Made by a program: the position numbers and the translations under genes | Part shown: piece by piece, positions 33,920 to 42,028 of the stretch | Numbering within the stretch: position 1 is the first letter of the stretch | How the letters are laid out: each line of letters opens with the position of its first letter | Notes under the pieces: generated by a model | What the model was told of the DNA's origin: nothing | Database searches by the model: none | What the model saw: only the letters and a program-made list of their open reading frames with translations | Origin: Desulfospira sp963664655 | GTDB taxonomy: Bacteria > Desulfobacterota > Desulfobacteria > Desulfobacterales > Desulfobacteraceae | NCBI GenBank assembly: GCA_963664655.2 | Contig: OY761554.1 | Span: 1,116,001-1,180,000 of the forward strand | Reading direction: 5' to 3' | Length of the DNA stretch: 64,000 bases

Positions 33920-34010
33920 AGAAAGTCTCACTAACAAGCTGAAAAGACTTTCATTTTTCGTTGTGGACGGTGCTTGGTTGGATAATCCAAGCCGTCCGTG
34001 ACGGTTATAA
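33913..34010 (+). repeat. R95 repeat, copy G (last of the triplet)
   Basis: Standard unit with ACAAGCTGAAAAGACTTTC and a GTGACGGTTATAAG tail. It ends ~55 bases upstream of the promoter of the TetR gene at 34144. Confidence 0.9.
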
Positions 34011-34065
34011 GAAAACGAAAAACATTTCATAAAAGGTTCCCCAGATTACCATAAGAAAATTTCCC

Positions 34066-34114
34066 TTGACATTTAAGAGAACGAAGTTTATTCAGTGAAC
34101 ATGTTCTCTTAAAT
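34066..34114 (+). promoter_or_regulatory. Sigma-70 promoter overlapped by palindromic operator
   Basis: TTGACA (34066-34071), a 17-base spacer and TATTCA (34089-34094) make a good promoter for the TetR gene. It is covered by the inverted repeat ATTTAAGAGAAC (34071-34082) / GTTCTCTTAAAT (34103-34114), which also includes the perfect GAACATGTTC palindrome at 34097-34106. This fits an autorepressor operator. Confidence 0.7.
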
Positions 34115-34143
34115 TTTTTATAGCCATCAAGTCAAGGAGAAAA

Positions 34144-34749
34144 ATGGAACAACCCAAAGGAAACCTTCGTAAGGTTCAAAAAGCTGAAACCAGGTCTTTG
34201 ATCCTGAAATCCGCACGATCTCTTTTTGACAGCCTGGACTATGACAGCGTCACCATAAGAGGTGTGGCAAGTCATGCCGAAATCGGCCTTGGCACCATCT
34301 ATAAACATTTCCCCAACAAACTGTCCATGCTGGCAGCAGCCTTTTTTGACGATCTGAAAGCCCTGTATGAAGATGCCGTGGCAACAATACCCGAAGATGC
34401 ACTGTTCAAATTTCAGTTCATCCACATTTCAAAACATTTTTTTAATTTTTATACCAGCCATTACTCTTTGTCCCATGCCTATCTGAGCCATCTTTTCTTC
34501 TTTGACTCTTACTGGCGCGACCAGATCAATGCCTTTGATGATTCCTATGCCGGAAAAATTGCAGAAATGATCCGGACGGCCCAGAAGCAAGGAGAGATAA
34601 GTTTGGATAAAGAGAGCGACACCCTGGCACAGGCGTTGATGTCCCACTACTTTTTTGTCCTGATCAATGGATTTTTCAGGGATGGTACAGCCAACCCTGA
34701 TCAGATGGCCGCCATGCTTGAAGCACTTATGGAACAGACACTGTATTAA
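34144..34749 (+). CDS. TetR-family transcriptional regulator
   Basis: A 201-aa regulator. Helix-turn-helix: ILKSARSLFDSLDYDSVTIRG followed by ASHAEIGLGTIYKHFPNK. The ligand-binding half is rich in aromatic residues (YSLSHAYLSHLFFFDSYW), suggesting a hydrophobic effector. AAGGAG precedes ATG 34144. The gene is 10 bases upstream of the QmoC-like gene on the same strand, so both are probably co-transcribed from the promoter at 34066 and repressed through the palindrome there. Confidence 0.88.
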   Translation: MEQPKGNLRKVQKAETRSLILKSARSLFDSLDYDSVTIRGVASHAEIGLGTIYKHFPNKLSMLAAAFFDDLKALYEDAVATIPEDALFKFQFIHISKHFFNFYTSHYSLSHAYLSHLFFFDSYWRDQINAFDDSYAGKIAEMIRTAQKQGEISLDKESDTLAQALMSHYFFVLINGFFRDGTANPDQMAAMLEALMEQTLY

Positions 34750-34759
34750 GGAGAATCCC

Positions 34760-35902
34760 ATGACATCACCCCCATTTATTGAACCGGACCTGGATTTCAT
34801 CGCTCAGCTCAAATCCGGGGCCGGCCTGAACCTGAAAAAATGTTATCAATGCGCCACCTGCTCTGTTGCCTGCTCACTTTCCGATGACAGCCGGCCTTTT
34901 CCCAGAAAAGAGATGATCTATGCCTCCTGGGGGCTTAAAGACAGACTGATTGCCAATCCGGATATCTGGCTGTGCTACAACTGCGGTGACTGCTCACGGC
35001 TTTGCCCCAGGGATGTAAGGCCGGGGGACGTTCTTAACACCTTGAGAAAAATGTCCATCAGACAATACTCAAAGCCCCTGATTTTTCACCGGCTGCTGAA
35101 CAAGCGGCGAAACCTGCCGTGGCTGTTTGTTATTCCCGCCTTGATCCTGCTTTGCGCAGGCCTGTTGACCGGCCTTCTGCATTTTCCTTCGGATTCGGAG
35201 CCCATTGTGTTTGCCCATTTTTTCCCCGTGGCCCTGATTGAGATAATATTCATCCCTCTTTCACTGTTTACCGCCGCGGTTTTCTTTCTTGGTGGCAGGC
35301 GGTTTTTAAAAGATATGCAGGCAACTTATGCCAGTCTTGGCAAACCTGTCATAAGCCCCATCAGTCCCGTTGAATTTTTTAAAATTCTGATCAGGGAACT
35401 GCCCGGCATCATCCGGCATGACCGGTTTTCCTCCTGCTCTGAAAACAAAAGCAGAAAACTTTCCCACATAATGGTATCCGCTTCATTTGCAGGGCTCGCC
35501 TTTGTGGCCGGCGCCTTTGTTTTTGCCCTGTATGCACTGGGCAGCCACGGCCCGTATTCCCAGTTGAATCCGGTTAAAATTTTTGCCAATATTTCCGGAA
35601 TCGCCCTGATTGCAGGCAGCATGATGCTGATCAGGGAGCGGTTCCGAGCCTCAAGACAGACCAGTGAATATTTTGACTGGTACCTGCTTTTTCTGGCGGG
35701 TTTCCTGGGCATTACAGGCATGCTGACCCAGATACTAAGATTGGCGGGCATCCCGTCAGCGGCCTATGTTATGTACTTCATTCATTTGATTTTCGCATTC
35801 AACCTGATTGCCTTTCTTCCCTATACCAAACTGGCCCACCTGGTTTACAGGACCCTGGCGGTGGTGTTTTACCACTATTCAAAAGAATCGCGAATGCATT
35901 GA
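34760..35902 (+). CDS. QmoC-like membrane oxidoreductase subunit (HdrC/HdrE fusion)
   Basis: A 380-aa protein. The N-terminal ~100 residues bind two 4Fe-4S clusters (CYQCATCSVAC and CYNCGDCSRLCP, both Cx2Cx2Cx3C). The C-terminal part has about six TM segments, with histidines suited for haem b, as in the HdrE/NarI-like domain. This is the layout of QmoC, the membrane subunit of the quinone-interacting complex that passes electrons from menaquinol to APS reductase in sulfate reducers. QmoA, QmoB and aprBA are not adjacent; the only partner is a TetR gene. It may therefore be a paralogue serving another heterodisulfide-reductase-type module. Start ATG 34760 has AAGGAG; the longer frame from 34667 overlaps the TetR gene and lacks a site. 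Confidence 0.82.
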   Translation: MTSPPFIEPDLDFIAQLKSGAGLNLKKCYQCATCSVACSLSDDSRPFPRKEMIYASWGLKDRLIANPDIWLCYNCGDCSRLCPRDVRPGDVLNTLRKMSIRQYSKPLIFHRLLNKRRNLPWLFVIPALILLCAGLLTGLLHFPSDSEPIVFAHFFPVALIEIIFIPLSLFTAAVFFLGGRRFLKDMQATYASLGKPVISPISPVEFFKILIRELPGIIRHDRFSSCSENKSRKLSHIMVSASFAGLAFVAGAFVFALYALGSHGPYSQLNPVKIFANISGIALIAGSMMLIRERFRASRQTSEYFDWYLLFLAGFLGITGMLTQILRLAGIPSAAYVMYFIHLIFAFNLIAFLPYTKLAHLVYRTLAVVFYHYSKESRMH

Positions 35903-35964
35903 AAAACCTTGAAAACAAAGATTAATTTAAACTTTTAATGAAAAATACAAATCGGAAATCCGGG

Positions 35965-36537
35965 TTATTCCCGTTTCTTTCTCCTGATGCCAATCATCCC
36001 CAGCAGGCCGGAACCTAAAAGCCATACTGCTGCAGGGACAGGAACGCTGGAAATATGGTCTCCGGAATTAAGCGCTTCCACTGCATCAAGATCGTATCCG
36101 TCAGCGGAGCCCCCATCGTCCAGACCAACAAATTTTAGATAATTCACATAGTCAAGATCCGCATAGTCAGCAAGGTCATACGTGGCATTACCGCTTGTCC
36201 TGCCTAAATACACATAAGTGATGTTGTCCATGCTGCCATAGACATCAATATACGAATCGCCTGAAATCACCTGATAAAGTTTAATATCATCGCCCTCACC
36301 GTCAAACGCGGTATTGTCTGTAAACGACAGAATCAGTGTTTCAGGAATATCAATTGAAACATGCTTTCCGTCATTTTCCCCCAACGCATAGCTTGCAGGC
36401 CCGCCGTCATCTGAAGAACCTGAAGGCTGGTCAAACAAAACAACTTCATCCAGCCAGACAGTTCCGGCAAACCCCAGTGAACAATTTGCTAAAATCATCA
36501 ATCCGCCAAACATACATGCAAAAAACTTCGTACTCAT
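35965..36537 (-). CDS. VPLPA-CTERM (PEP-CTERM-like) exported protein
   Basis: A 190-aa secreted protein. A signal peptide (CMFGGLMILANCSLGFAG) is followed by an Asp/Gly/Tyr-rich beta domain (LSFTDNTAFDGEGDDIKLYQV, trimmed), and the C-terminal tripartite sorting tail VPVPAAVWLLGSGLLGMIG plus RRKKRE. Such tails are recognised by an exosortase and are typical for extracellular-matrix or surface proteins of biofilm-forming Gram-negatives. No exosortase gene is in the window, so processing depends on a distant locus. The body resembles small discoidin-like or jelly-roll domains, but no function can be given. Confidence 0.85.
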   Translation of the reverse strand: MSTKFFACMFGGLMILANCSLGFAGTVWLDEVVLFDQPSGSSDDGGPASYALGENDGKHVSIDIPETLILSFTDNTAFDGEGDDIKLYQVISGDSYIDVYGSMDNITYVYLGRTSGNATYDLADYADLDYVNYLKFVGLDDGGSADGYDLDAVEALNSGDHISSVPVPAAVWLLGSGLLGMIGIRRKKRE

Positions 36538-36807
36538 TGTCTAAAACTTCCTTTCTATGAAACATGATTTAAGACTCATGATCAAAATACAACCTCCCGG
36601 ATGCTTGTCTTTTAGGCGATCATCCCCGTTACACCAAGGGTGTACAGATTGAAATATGCTTCCATTGGCGTGCCTTGAGGTCAACTTAAAATTCCCGCAT
36701 CTTTTGGCGCATCATGGAAGCTTTAATTTGATTATGAGCCTAACAGAAGGGCTTCAAATATCACATCAACGGCCTTTTTGCAAAAAAAAAATGAAAGGGT
36801 GCGGATT

Positions 36808-36903
36808 GTTTATAAGAAAGTCTCACTAACAGACTGAAAAGACTTTCATTTTTCGTTGTGGGCGGTGCTTGGTTGGATAACCAAGGCGGCCCGTGGCCGT
36901 TAT
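36808..36903 (+). repeat. R95 repeat, copy H
   Basis: Unit with ACAGACTGAAAAGACTTTC and a second hairpin whose outer stem is GGGC/GCCC, where copies A and G have GGAC/GTCC. This is a paired change. Its tail GGCCGTTAT supplies the TAA stop of the minus-strand frame at 36900. Confidence 0.9.
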
Positions 36904-37538
36904 CCGAAATTTCGGTCTGCTACACCTGCATACAGCCTGGTTATTTCATATGTTGTACTCCAATCATTATTCCCCATGCCCAAAGCCATCGCTGTTACCA
37001 TTTTATCTTTCACTATCTTTGCAATGCCTGGAACGGCATGCACATTGATAAATGCTTCTTCATAGATTTTAACGTCTTTCAATCCTCCTGCCAGATCAAA
37101 TCCAACCTCATCAAAATTACGGTTTTTAATCTTTTCTGCGTACATTTTCAGCGTGGGGTCCGCATACGTCATCTGAAACATCATTTGAATCATATCAAGA
37201 TCCAGGCGGCTTTTTTCGGCGAAGATGTATATCTCCCCCATCATTTCTATTTGGGACATGGCCATGTAATTGGCGCAGATTTTCATGCAGATGGCTTGGG
37301 ATGCAGTGCTTCCGACCGGGAGAGCCAGTTCAGTATAGCTTTTAATCAATGGATTGCACGCTTCAACCGCAGTTAGATCTCCTGACAAAAATGTTTTTAA
37401 TTTACCCGCAGCGGCGGCATCAGGCCGCCCGACCACAGGCCCTGAAAGGTAGGTGCATCCATTTTCACGGTGCAGCTTTTCAAGCGTTTCCGCCATGTTT
37501 ACACTGATCGTCGTCAAACAGATGTGTATTCCCCCTTG
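36900..37538 (-). pseudogene. 3-hydroxyisobutyrate dehydrogenase-family gene lacking its NAD-binding half
   Basis: The frame starts abruptly after a stop codon (37539-37541) with GGIHICLTTISVNMAETLEKL. It then shows the family's substrate-domain blocks: GPVVGRPDAAAAGKLK, the KICANYMAMSQIEMMGEIY helix with the catalytic-lysine region, and FDLAGGLKDVKI. The N-terminal Rossmann domain (~95 residues with the GxGxxG motif) is absent. A TTG at 37517 could be read as a start but has no ribosome site. The product could not bind NAD(P) and is almost certainly inactive. The 3' end abuts repeat copy H. Confidence 0.75.
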
Positions 37539-37562
37539 TTAAACCCGGTAGCAGGTCATCTT

Positions 37563-37853
37563 TTATCCATTTTCACAACACTCAGGGCCGGTATGCGAGG
37601 TTCTATGGGGCAGGTATTCCAGAAAGCGTTTGACCGCCAGGGAAAGTGCACCGGCGTCCCGCATGGCAATGCCGATTTTTCTGAAGGCCGGGATCTCAAG
37701 CTCCAGGGCCGTGATCCGGTAGGGGATGCGCTGCAGGATCAGTTCCGGCAGGATGCTGATGCCTGACTGGGTATAATTCAGCGCCAAGGCCGCTTTGGTA
37801 AAGCTGCCGCACTCCACGGTTTTCACAAACGCTGTGTATTTTTGTATGGTCAT
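37563..37853 (-). pseudogene. LysR-family regulator with internal deletion
   Basis: A 96-codon frame begins like a LysR regulator (MTIQKYTAFVKTVECGSFTK, ALNYTQSGIS, the first half of the helix-turn-helix) and jumps directly to the far C-terminal effector region (LPELILQRIPYRI, IPAFRKIGIAM, LAVKRFLEYL). About 200 residues between are gone, including half of the DNA-binding helix and the dimerisation linker. The deletion kept the frame. It cannot act as a normal regulator. Confidence 0.7.
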
Positions 37854-37921
37854 GGAACCTTCCATATATCTGGTTTTGTGATGAGCAGACAAAGATCTTT
37901 GTGAGAGAACGGCTCTCTCCC

Positions 37922-38100
37922 TCAGAAAGCGTGGAAAAGGTAATCCGGACCGCTGTCCTGCCAAAGGTTCTGTTGATCCGCAAAATACTGCACCAGATTG
38001 CCGGGATACCCGAGGATGACCCGGCCATACGGCGATGCCAGCTCAGTGTCATGGCCCCCTGTGCCGGCGGTCCGAAACACCGGTGCCGCCGTTCTGGCCT
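37922..38100 (-). pseudogene. C-terminal gene fragment of unknown family
   Basis: An open frame of 59 codons (LASPYGRVILGYPGNLVQYF...) ends at TGA 37922-37924 and is preceded by stop codons on its 5' side, with no start codon or ribosome site. It reads like genuine protein sequence, but I do not recognise the family. It lies between two other damaged genes and an intact ABC permease gene. Confidence 0.4.
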
Positions 38101-38124
38101 GTCAGACCTGTCAGAACCGGGAGT

Positions 38125-39246
38125 TCATGCCATCACCCCGATGGTTTTTCTGAAGCGGGCCAGGGTGATGAAAAAAAACACAATACCGATCAGGGCAAGA
38201 ATGATGAACTGGGGCCAAACCACATCAAGTCCTGCGCCCCGGTACAAAATGGCTTGGGCAATGGAAACAAAGTGGGTTGTGGGCGCCGCCTGCATGATGA
38301 ACTGTACGAAATACGGCATGCTTTCCCGGGGCGTCACCCCGCCGGACAGCATCTGCAGCGGCAGCAGCACCAGCATCAGCAGCAGCCCGAACTGGGGCAT
38401 TGAGCGGGCCATTGTTCCCATGAAAATCCCCATGGAAGTCGTGGCGAACAGGTGCACGGCGGCACCGGCCAGGAACAGTGCAAGAGATCCTTCTATGGGC
38501 ACCGACAGGATTCCCTGGACCACGAAAACCAGGGAAAAGGCGCATGCGGCCAGCACCACCAGGCCCATGGCCCAGACTTTGCTCGTCATGATCTCAAGGG
38601 GCGTCACCGGCATGACCAGCAGGTGCTCAATGGTGCCGTGCTCCCGCTCCCGGATTAACGCGGCCCCGGTGAGCACAATGGACAGCATGGTGACGTTGTT
38701 GATCACCTCCATAACCGAGCCGAACCATGACTCGGTCAAAGAGGGATTAAAGCGCGCCCGAAGCTCCAGGCCCACGGGCTGCACCGAGGTCCCCCGGTGG
38801 CGCTGGGCAAATTCGGCAACCTCAGCGTTGACCATTGTCTGAATATAGCTGCTGCCGGTAAAGGCCTGAGTCATCCGGGTTGCGTCAACATTCAGCTGAA
38901 GGGTCGGCTGCCGCCCGGCCAGCAGATCCCGCTGGAATTCCGGCGGGATATTCAGGGCAAAGGTGTCAATGCCGGTATCCATGCGGATATCCATCTGGGC
39001 CTGGTCAATCATTACCGGCAGCAGAAAATGAGGCGGATAAAAGGCGTCGGCAATCCGTTCCGATAAGGGGGACCCGTCTTCATCCACAATGGCGACGGGT
39101 GCTTTATGAAGGGTTTCCGGCAAAGCCGTGGCCCCGGAATACACCGAGACCGTGAACGCAAACACAATCAGCACCTGCATAATCGGGTCCCGGGACAGGC
39201 TGCGCAGTTCTTTAATTCCCAGTTGAACAATATGGTCCAGGCGCAT
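38125..39246 (-). CDS. ABC-2 type exporter permease (YhhJ-like)
   Basis: A 373-aa permease: N-terminal SRDPIMQVLIVFAFTVSVYS helix, extracytoplasmic loop with the VAIVDEDGSPLS start, then five TM segments with the IREREHGTIEHLLVMPVTP block and LPLQMLSGGVTPRESMP. It is the third and last gene of the operon with the RbbA-type fusion (four bases upstream) and an HlyD adaptor, the same order as E. coli yhiI-rbbA(yhiH)-yhhJ. No outer-membrane factor belongs to this operon, so it would have to share one. Confidence 0.9.
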   Translation of the reverse strand: MRLDHIVQLGIKELRSLSRDPIMQVLIVFAFTVSVYSGATALPETLHKAPVAIVDEDGSPLSERIADAFYPPHFLLPVMIDQAQMDIRMDTGIDTFALNIPPEFQRDLLAGRQPTLQLNVDATRMTQAFTGSSYIQTMVNAEVAEFAQRHRGTSVQPVGLELRARFNPSLTESWFGSVMEVINNVTMLSIVLTGAALIREREHGTIEHLLVMPVTPLEIMTSKVWAMGLVVLAACAFSLVFVVQGILSVPIEGSLALFLAGAAVHLFATTSMGIFMGTMARSMPQFGLLLMLVLLPLQMLSGGVTPRESMPYFVQFIMQAAPTTHFVSIAQAILYRGAGLDVVWPQFIILALIGIVFFFITLARFRKTIGVMA

Positions 39247-39250
39247 CGGG

Positions 39251-42028
39251 TCACCTCTCCTGTTTGCGTAATAATATGAGGCACAGCCCGATCAAAACGG
39301 GAATGGCCAGGATAAGCGGATAAAATGACGACTGCAGCGTCATAAAGCCAAGGCCCTTGGAAAAGGTGCCCCGGGAGATGATCAGAAAATAGGTGGTCGG
39401 ATAAATGTGGCCGATCATCCTGCCCAGGCCCTCCAGGGAAGAGACCGGAGATGTCATGCCGCAGAACTGGACCGCAGGGAGGAGGGTGAGTACGGCCGTG
39501 CCGAATATGGCGGCAATCTGACTGCGCACAAAGGTTGAAAACAGCAGGCCAAGGGCCGTCGCCCCGGTGACATACAGCAGCGCCGCAATGGATAAGGCAA
39601 AAAAGCTGCCCTTCATGGGCACCCCGAAAACCGTTACCGCCAGCAGGGCCATGAACAGAAAATTGACCATTGCCAGCCCGATATAGGGCAGTTGTTTGCC
39701 CAGCAGAAATTCAAACCGGGTCACCGGCGTAACATAGAGGTTGACGATGGAGCCAAGCTCTTTTTCCCGCACCACGCTCAGGGCGGTGAGCATGGCCGGA
39801 ATCATCATCAGAAGCAGCGGGATCACCGCCGGCACCATGGCCACCAGACTCTTGACATCCGGGTTGTACCGGTACCGCGTTTCAATATTGACCAGGCCTG
39901 AAGAACGGGATTGCCCCAGCCTTCGCACGGCCATGTCCGACAGCCAGTAGGCATGGCTGCCGCTGACATACCCCTGGATGGTCTCGCCCCTCTGGGGCAT
40001 GGCCCCGTCAATCCAGGCCCCTATGGAGACGGGGTTGCCCCGTGAAATATCCCGGGCAAACCCCGATGGAATCTCCAGGGCAAGGCTGATCTCCCCGGAC
40101 CGCATCCGCCGGTCCAGGTCATCGTAATCCGCAATGGGCGCATGTTCGATAAAATAGTTGTGGGAGCCCGAAAGGTTGAGCACATAATCGCGGCTGGTCA
40201 CGGTCTGGTCACGGTCAAGCACGGCAAAGGAAAGCCCTTCCACATCCATGGTAATCCCGTAGCCCATAATGAACATCAGGACAACGCTGCCCAGCAGGGC
40301 CAGTGTTGCCCGGATCGGGTCGCGGTACAGTTCAAGGGCCTCACGCCGGGTATAGCCGGCCAGGCGAAGAAGGGGGGATACGCCTTTTGATGCGGCCGGT
40401 TCCGGCGGGGGGGATGCAACGGGCCTGTCCACCCTGTCCCCGGAGGGTTCAGGCGTTTTGGCCTCGGGCATGGCGTCTTCCAGGTAACCGATAAAGGCCT
40501 CTTCCAGGGTTGCGGCCCCGCGTTTTTCAACAAGTGCTGAAGGGGCGTCACTGACCAGCACCCGTCCGGCATGCATCAGTGAAATCCGGTCACACCGCTC
40601 GGCCTCATTCATAAAATGGGTGGAGATAAAAATGGTGACCCGGTCCTTTCGGGAAAGGCCGATCAGGATTCGCCAGAACTCATCCCGGGCAATGGGGTCC
40701 ACCCCGGAAGTGGGCTCGTCAAGGATCAGCATCTCCGGGCGGTGAATCATGGCCACGGCCAGGGAAAGGCGCTGCCGCTGCCCTAAGGGAAGGCGGTCCG
40801 GCAGACTGTCCATTACCCCGGTCAGGCCGAAATGTTCCGCCATCTCAGATACCCGCCCGGGAATCTCATGGGCGGGCACGCTGTACAGCCTGGCATGCAA
40901 AGCCAGGTTCTGGGATACCGTCAGCTCGGAATAAAGGGAAAACGCCTGGGTCATGAAACCGACCCGCCGGCGGGTTGCCATATCCTTGGGATTTACGGTC
41001 TTCCCGAAAAGCCAGGCCTCTCCCTCATCGGCCGTCAGCAGCCCGGTCAGCATTTTCATGGTGGTTGTTTTGCCGCAGCCGTTGGAGCCTAAAAATCCGA
41101 AAATTTCCCCCCGGTTGATTTTGAAATTGACATGGTCAACCGCAGTGAAGTCGCCGAAATGAACGGTCAGATCCCTGGCTTCAATGGCGGTTTCTGTGGC
41201 ATCCAGAGAGCGCGGGGGAATTAAAACCGCTTCATGGCCGGCGCGCTTTTCTTCGGGGAGCAGTGCGATGAAGGCGGCCTCAAGATCCGTGCAGCCGGTC
41301 CGTTCAAGCAGCTGCCCCGGGGTGCCGGTGTTCAGCACCTGTCCTTCATCCATGGCCACCAGCCAGTCGAAGCGGGCCGCCTCTTCAATGTATGCCGTGG
41401 CCACCAGCACACTCATTTCCGGTTTATTTGACCGGATGTTTTCAATCAGATCCCAGAAGTATCTGCGTGAGAGCGGATCAACCCCTGTGGTCGGCTCATC
41501 TAAAATCAGCAGGTCCGGATCATGGATAAGGGCGCAGCACAACCCGAGTTTCTGCTTCATGCCGCCGGAAAGCTTGCCGGCCGGCCGGTCATGGAAGGGT
41601 GACAGCCCGGTGGCCTCCAGCAGTTCCCGGATGCGGCCCAGGCGTTCCCGGCGGCCCTGGCCGAACAGGCGGGCGAAAAATTCGATATTTTCAAATACCG
41701 ACAGGGTTGCATAAAGATTTTTTCCCAGGCCCTGGGGCATATAGGCAATGCGGGGGCAGACGGCTTTCCGGTGGCCTGGTTTGGACATATCACCGGCCAG
41801 CACTTCGATCTTTCCGGTCTGGATGGCCCTGGCACCGGAAATAAGAGAAAACAGGCTGGATTTGCCCACGCCGTCCGGACCGATCAGCCCGACCATCCGG
41901 CCGGCCGGAAAATCCAGGGTGACCCCGTCCAGGGCCAGGGTTCTGCCATACCTGAGGCCGACGTTGGCCAGCCTTACAACCGGATCACGCCTGGCCTGGG
42001 ACAAGGCGGCCGTCTTGGGGCCGCTCAT
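39251..42028 (-). CDS. rbbA: RbbA-type ABC protein: two ATPase domains fused to an ABC-2 permease
   Basis: A 925-aa fusion. ATPase 1 has Walker A GPDGVGKSS, signature LSGGMKQKLG and DEPTTGVD. ATPase 2 has GSNGCGKTT, signature LPLGQRQRLS and DEPTSGVD. From ~residue 555 an ABC-2 permease follows (TM1 ATLALLGSVVLMFIMGYGI, extracytoplasmic loop, five TM segments with VVREKELGSIVNLYVTP). In E. coli RbbA/YhiH this layout was described as ribosome-associated, but the genomic setting here argues for an exporter. The start ATG 42028 overlaps the adaptor stop by one base (TGATG) and has AGGAAAGG upstream; the longer frame to 42064 is less likely. Confidence 0.92.
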   Translation of the reverse strand: MSGPKTAALSQARRDPVVRLANVGLRYGRTLALDGVTLDFPAGRMVGLIGPDGVGKSSLFSLISGARAIQTGKIEVLAGDMSKPGHRKAVCPRIAYMPQGLGKNLYATLSVFENIEFFARLFGQGRRERLGRIRELLEATGLSPFHDRPAGKLSGGMKQKLGLCCALIHDPDLLILDEPTTGVDPLSRRYFWDLIENIRSNKPEMSVLVATAYIEEAARFDWLVAMDEGQVLNTGTPGQLLERTGCTDLEAAFIALLPEEKRAGHEAVLIPPRSLDATETAIEARDLTVHFGDFTAVDHVNFKINRGEIFGFLGSNGCGKTTTMKMLTGLLTADEGEAWLFGKTVNPKDMATRRRVGFMTQAFSLYSELTVSQNLALHARLYSVPAHEIPGRVSEMAEHFGLTGVMDSLPDRLPLGQRQRLSLAVAMIHRPEMLILDEPTSGVDPIARDEFWRILIGLSRKDRVTIFISTHFMNEAERCDRISLMHAGRVLVSDAPSALVEKRGAATLEEAFIGYLEDAMPEAKTPEPSGDRVDRPVASPPPEPAASKGVSPLLRLAGYTRREALELYRDPIRATLALLGSVVLMFIMGYGITMDVEGLSFAVLDRDQTVTSRDYVLNLSGSHNYFIEHAPIADYDDLDRRMRSGEISLALEIPSGFARDISRGNPVSIGAWIDGAMPQRGETIQGYVSGSHAYWLSDMAVRRLGQSRSSGLVNIETRYRYNPDVKSLVAMVPAVIPLLLMMIPAMLTALSVVREKELGSIVNLYVTPVTRFEFLLGKQLPYIGLAMVNFLFMALLAVTVFGVPMKGSFFALSIAALLYVTGATALGLLFSTFVRSQIAAIFGTAVLTLLPAVQFCGMTSPVSSLEGLGRMIGHIYPTTYFLIISRGTFSKGLGFMTLQSSFYPLILAIPVLIGLCLILLRKQER

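Noticed and set aside
2603..34010. CRISPR array made of the R95 copies
   Set aside because: Copies are mostly dispersed, ~95 bp long and without unique spacers; even the triplet is directly joined.
36580..36680. Possible cyclic di-GMP riboswitch or sigma-54 promoter upstream of the VPLPA-CTERM gene
   Set aside because: GGCACGCC is followed by GC at the wrong spacing for sigma-54, and the riboswitch core bases are missing.
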